A stretch of 16,230 bases of DNA from an uncultured Collinsella sp. (GTDB lineage Bacteria > Actinomycetota > Coriobacteriia > Coriobacteriales > Coriobacteriaceae): contig CABQKL010000038.1 of NCBI GenBank assembly GCA_902464645.1, positions 1 through 16,230 on the forward strand. Direction: 5' to 3'. Every line of letters begins with the position of its first letter. The stretch's first letter is position 1. Of this stretch, positions 15,469 through 16,230 are shown in pieces. The position numbers were made by a program, and so were the translations under genes. The notes under the pieces were generated by a model. The model searched no databases. It was not told the DNA's origin and saw only the letters and a list, made by a program, of their open reading frames with translations.

Positions 15469-15791
15469 GGAAACCGTGACCCGGAATTGCCGCTCGGAAC
15501 GGGACAAGCTTTCCGGAACAGCCCTCAACCGGAAATTGCATCCCGGAATGAGCGCTCAGAGCGGGATGAACTTTCCCAACGGGGCCGCATGCGGAAATTG
15601 CGTCCCGGATTCGACGCTCAGAATGGGATTCGTTTTCCGGTAGAAGCTTCAGCGGAAAATGCATCCCAGAATTCAGGCTCAGAACGGGACGCGCTTTTCG
15701 GATGGCATGTTTGGCGGAAACTACGGCCCAGTTTTTGGCTCCAGAACGGGATACATTTTCCGGAACGGTCCACGTGCGGTGGTATACCGCC
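15469..15791 (+). repeat. Array 2: five 62-bp palindromic units plus a decayed sixth
   Basis: Units start at 15469, 15531, 15593, 15654 and 15716, with steps of 62, 62, 61 and 62 bp, in the same orientation and with the same 14-18-14 layout as array 1. The unit at 15593 is the closest to an array 1 unit: positions 15602-15644 are identical to 13755-13797 over 43 bases. At 15778-15791, where the next left arm is due, there is only GGTGGTATACCGCC, itself a near-palindrome, so the array decays there. The last full unit has GGCCC in place of TCCC at its left-arm end, as does the decayed last unit of array 1. Confidence 0.93.
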
Positions 15792-15807
15792 CTTTTGCGT
15801 GCGCCGC

Positions 15808-15837
15808 TTGTCGAATTACGTTATAGCTAGCTATATT
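15808..15837 (+). promoter_or_regulatory. Candidate promoter of the ATPase gene
   Basis: TTGTCG (15808-15813, four of six) and TATATT (15832-15837, five of six) are 18 bases apart. The -10 lies inside the left arm of the large inverted repeat. A perfect TATAAT at 15847-15852 on the plus strand and its mirror on the minus strand (15835-15840) are alternatives without good -35 partners. Confidence 0.4.
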
Positions 15838-15871
15838 ATAGGAAGGTATAATATAGCTAGCTATAACGTAA
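15816..15871. repeat. Perfect 25-bp inverted repeat with two nested TATAGCTAGCTATA palindromes
   Basis: The arm at 15816-15840 is the exact reverse complement of 15847-15871, around the six-base loop GGAAGG. Each arm contains the 14-bp self-palindrome TATAGCTAGCTATA (15822-15835 and 15852-15865), centres 30 bp apart. It ends 15 bases before the ATPase start codon, with the ribosome site between. The DNA is AT-rich in a GC-rich setting. It is most simply read as a double operator or cruciform-forming site controlling the ATPase gene; a transposon remnant is less likely because no transposase or matching end is seen. Confidence 0.85.
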
Positions 15872-15886
15872 GGGAAGGATGGCCCT

Positions 15887-16230
15887 ATGTTTATCGGAAG
15901 AACAGCGGAAATGTCCGAGCTCAATCGACTGTATGGCACGGGCTCCTTTGAGATGCCTGTGATTTACGGCCGCCGTCGTGTGGGTAAAACACGCCTTATC
16001 ACAGAGTTCATCCAAGGCAAGAAGGCTATTTACTTTCAAGCTCGTCGTACCAATGCGGAGGCAAACCTGCACGGCTTTAGCCAGGCGATACTCGCGGGTT
16101 CGGTTGGTGCTGCAGGCGTGTCGTTTCGTAGTTTTGACGAGGCGTTCGATGCATTGGCCACCATGGCTCGCACGGAACGTTTGATTGTCGTGATTGACGA
16201 GTATCCCTATCTCGCCCAATCGAATCCCGA
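15887..16230 (+). CDS. AAA/archaeal-type ATPase (COG1672-like), 5' part only
   Basis: The frame is open from the ATG at 15887 to the window end (114 complete codons; the rest lies outside). It begins MFIGRTAEMSELNRLY, typical of the archaeal-ATPase family, followed by a Walker A motif YGRRRVGKT (about residues 25-33) and a Walker B motif IVVIDEYPYL (about 100-109). AAGGA seven bases before the ATG is a good ribosome site. Full members of the family often have a C-terminal nuclease-like DUF234 domain and are frequent in accessory regions; their role is largely unknown. The start is 15 bases downstream of the large inverted repeat, suggesting tight control. An ATG at 15879 is out of frame. Confidence 0.88.
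   Translation, partial: MFIGRTAEMSELNRLYGTGSFEMPVIYGRRRVGKTRLITEFIQGKKAIYFQARRTNAEANLHGFSQAILAGSVGAAGVSFRSFDEAFDALATMARTERLIVVIDEYPYLAQSNP

Noticed and set aside
13746..15791. CRISPR arrays
   Set aside because: The 46-base palindromic unit is longer than the 16-base gap, units diverge strongly, gaps are partly similar to each other, and no cas gene is present.
13746..15791. Composite transposon with the arrays as terminal repeats
   Set aside because: The arrays are in direct, not inverted, orientation, no transposase or integrase is encoded between them, and no target-site duplication was recognised.
15816..15871. Intrinsic terminator in the AT-rich inverted repeat
   Set aside because: The stem is AT-rich with no following T-run and lies directly before a ribosome site and gene start, so an operator role fits better.
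13735..15951. Small proteins encoded across the palindrome arrays, with recurring peptides such as CVPDSTLRMGFVFR
   Set aside because: The 62-bp period is not a multiple of three, frames open by chance in several phases and on both strands, and there are no good ribosome sites; the peptide similarity only reflects the DNA repeat.

Overview
The window looks like chromosomal DNA of a high-GC gut actinobacterium of the class Coriobacteriia, most like Collinsella. This rests on codon use, gene content and overall protein character, not on a search. It is a metabolic region (about 1-13,740) joined to an accessory region (about 13,741-16,230).

Left part: a long U32-family protein (probable RlhA-type rRNA hydroxylation factor) runs leftwards off the window edge. 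It is divergent from ridA, an imine/enamine deaminase. ridA converges on a YheO/DauR-type PAS-HTH regulator, and the two share a perfect bidirectional terminator.

Middle part: divergent from the regulator is a five-gene plus-strand unit: an NCS2 xanthine/uracil-type permease, the amidohydrolase SsnA, the large Fe-S flavoprotein YgfK, a small protein with four [4Fe-4S] motifs, and an XdhD-type molybdenum hydroxylase. It ends in a strong intrinsic terminator. SsnA, YgfK and this hydroxylase type are established markers of selenium-dependent molybdenum hydroxylase loci and of anaerobic purine/urate breakdown. The permease would import a purine. The hydroxylase would oxidise it. The four-cluster ferredoxin lies where E. 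coli has the FAD subunit YgfM, so it may carry the electrons, perhaps to YgfK. SsnA would hydrolyse a ring or amidine bond. A candidate promoter overlapped by a Fur-like box lies upstream of the permease, and hairpins without T-tracts fill the two long gaps inside the unit.

Right part: directly after the operon terminator is an array of 62-bp units, each a 14-18-14 imperfect palindrome plus a 16-bp spacer (six full units and one decayed). A second array of the same family (five full units and one decayed) lies about 1.3 kb further on. Between them is a minus-strand gene with an AbiEi-like N-terminus and a PD-(D/E)XK (DUF559/VSR-like) C-terminus. After the second array come a perfect 25-bp inverted repeat and the start of an AAA/archaeal-type ATPase gene cut by the window end. 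The paired arrays and the nested operator-like palindrome are the least explained parts of the window.
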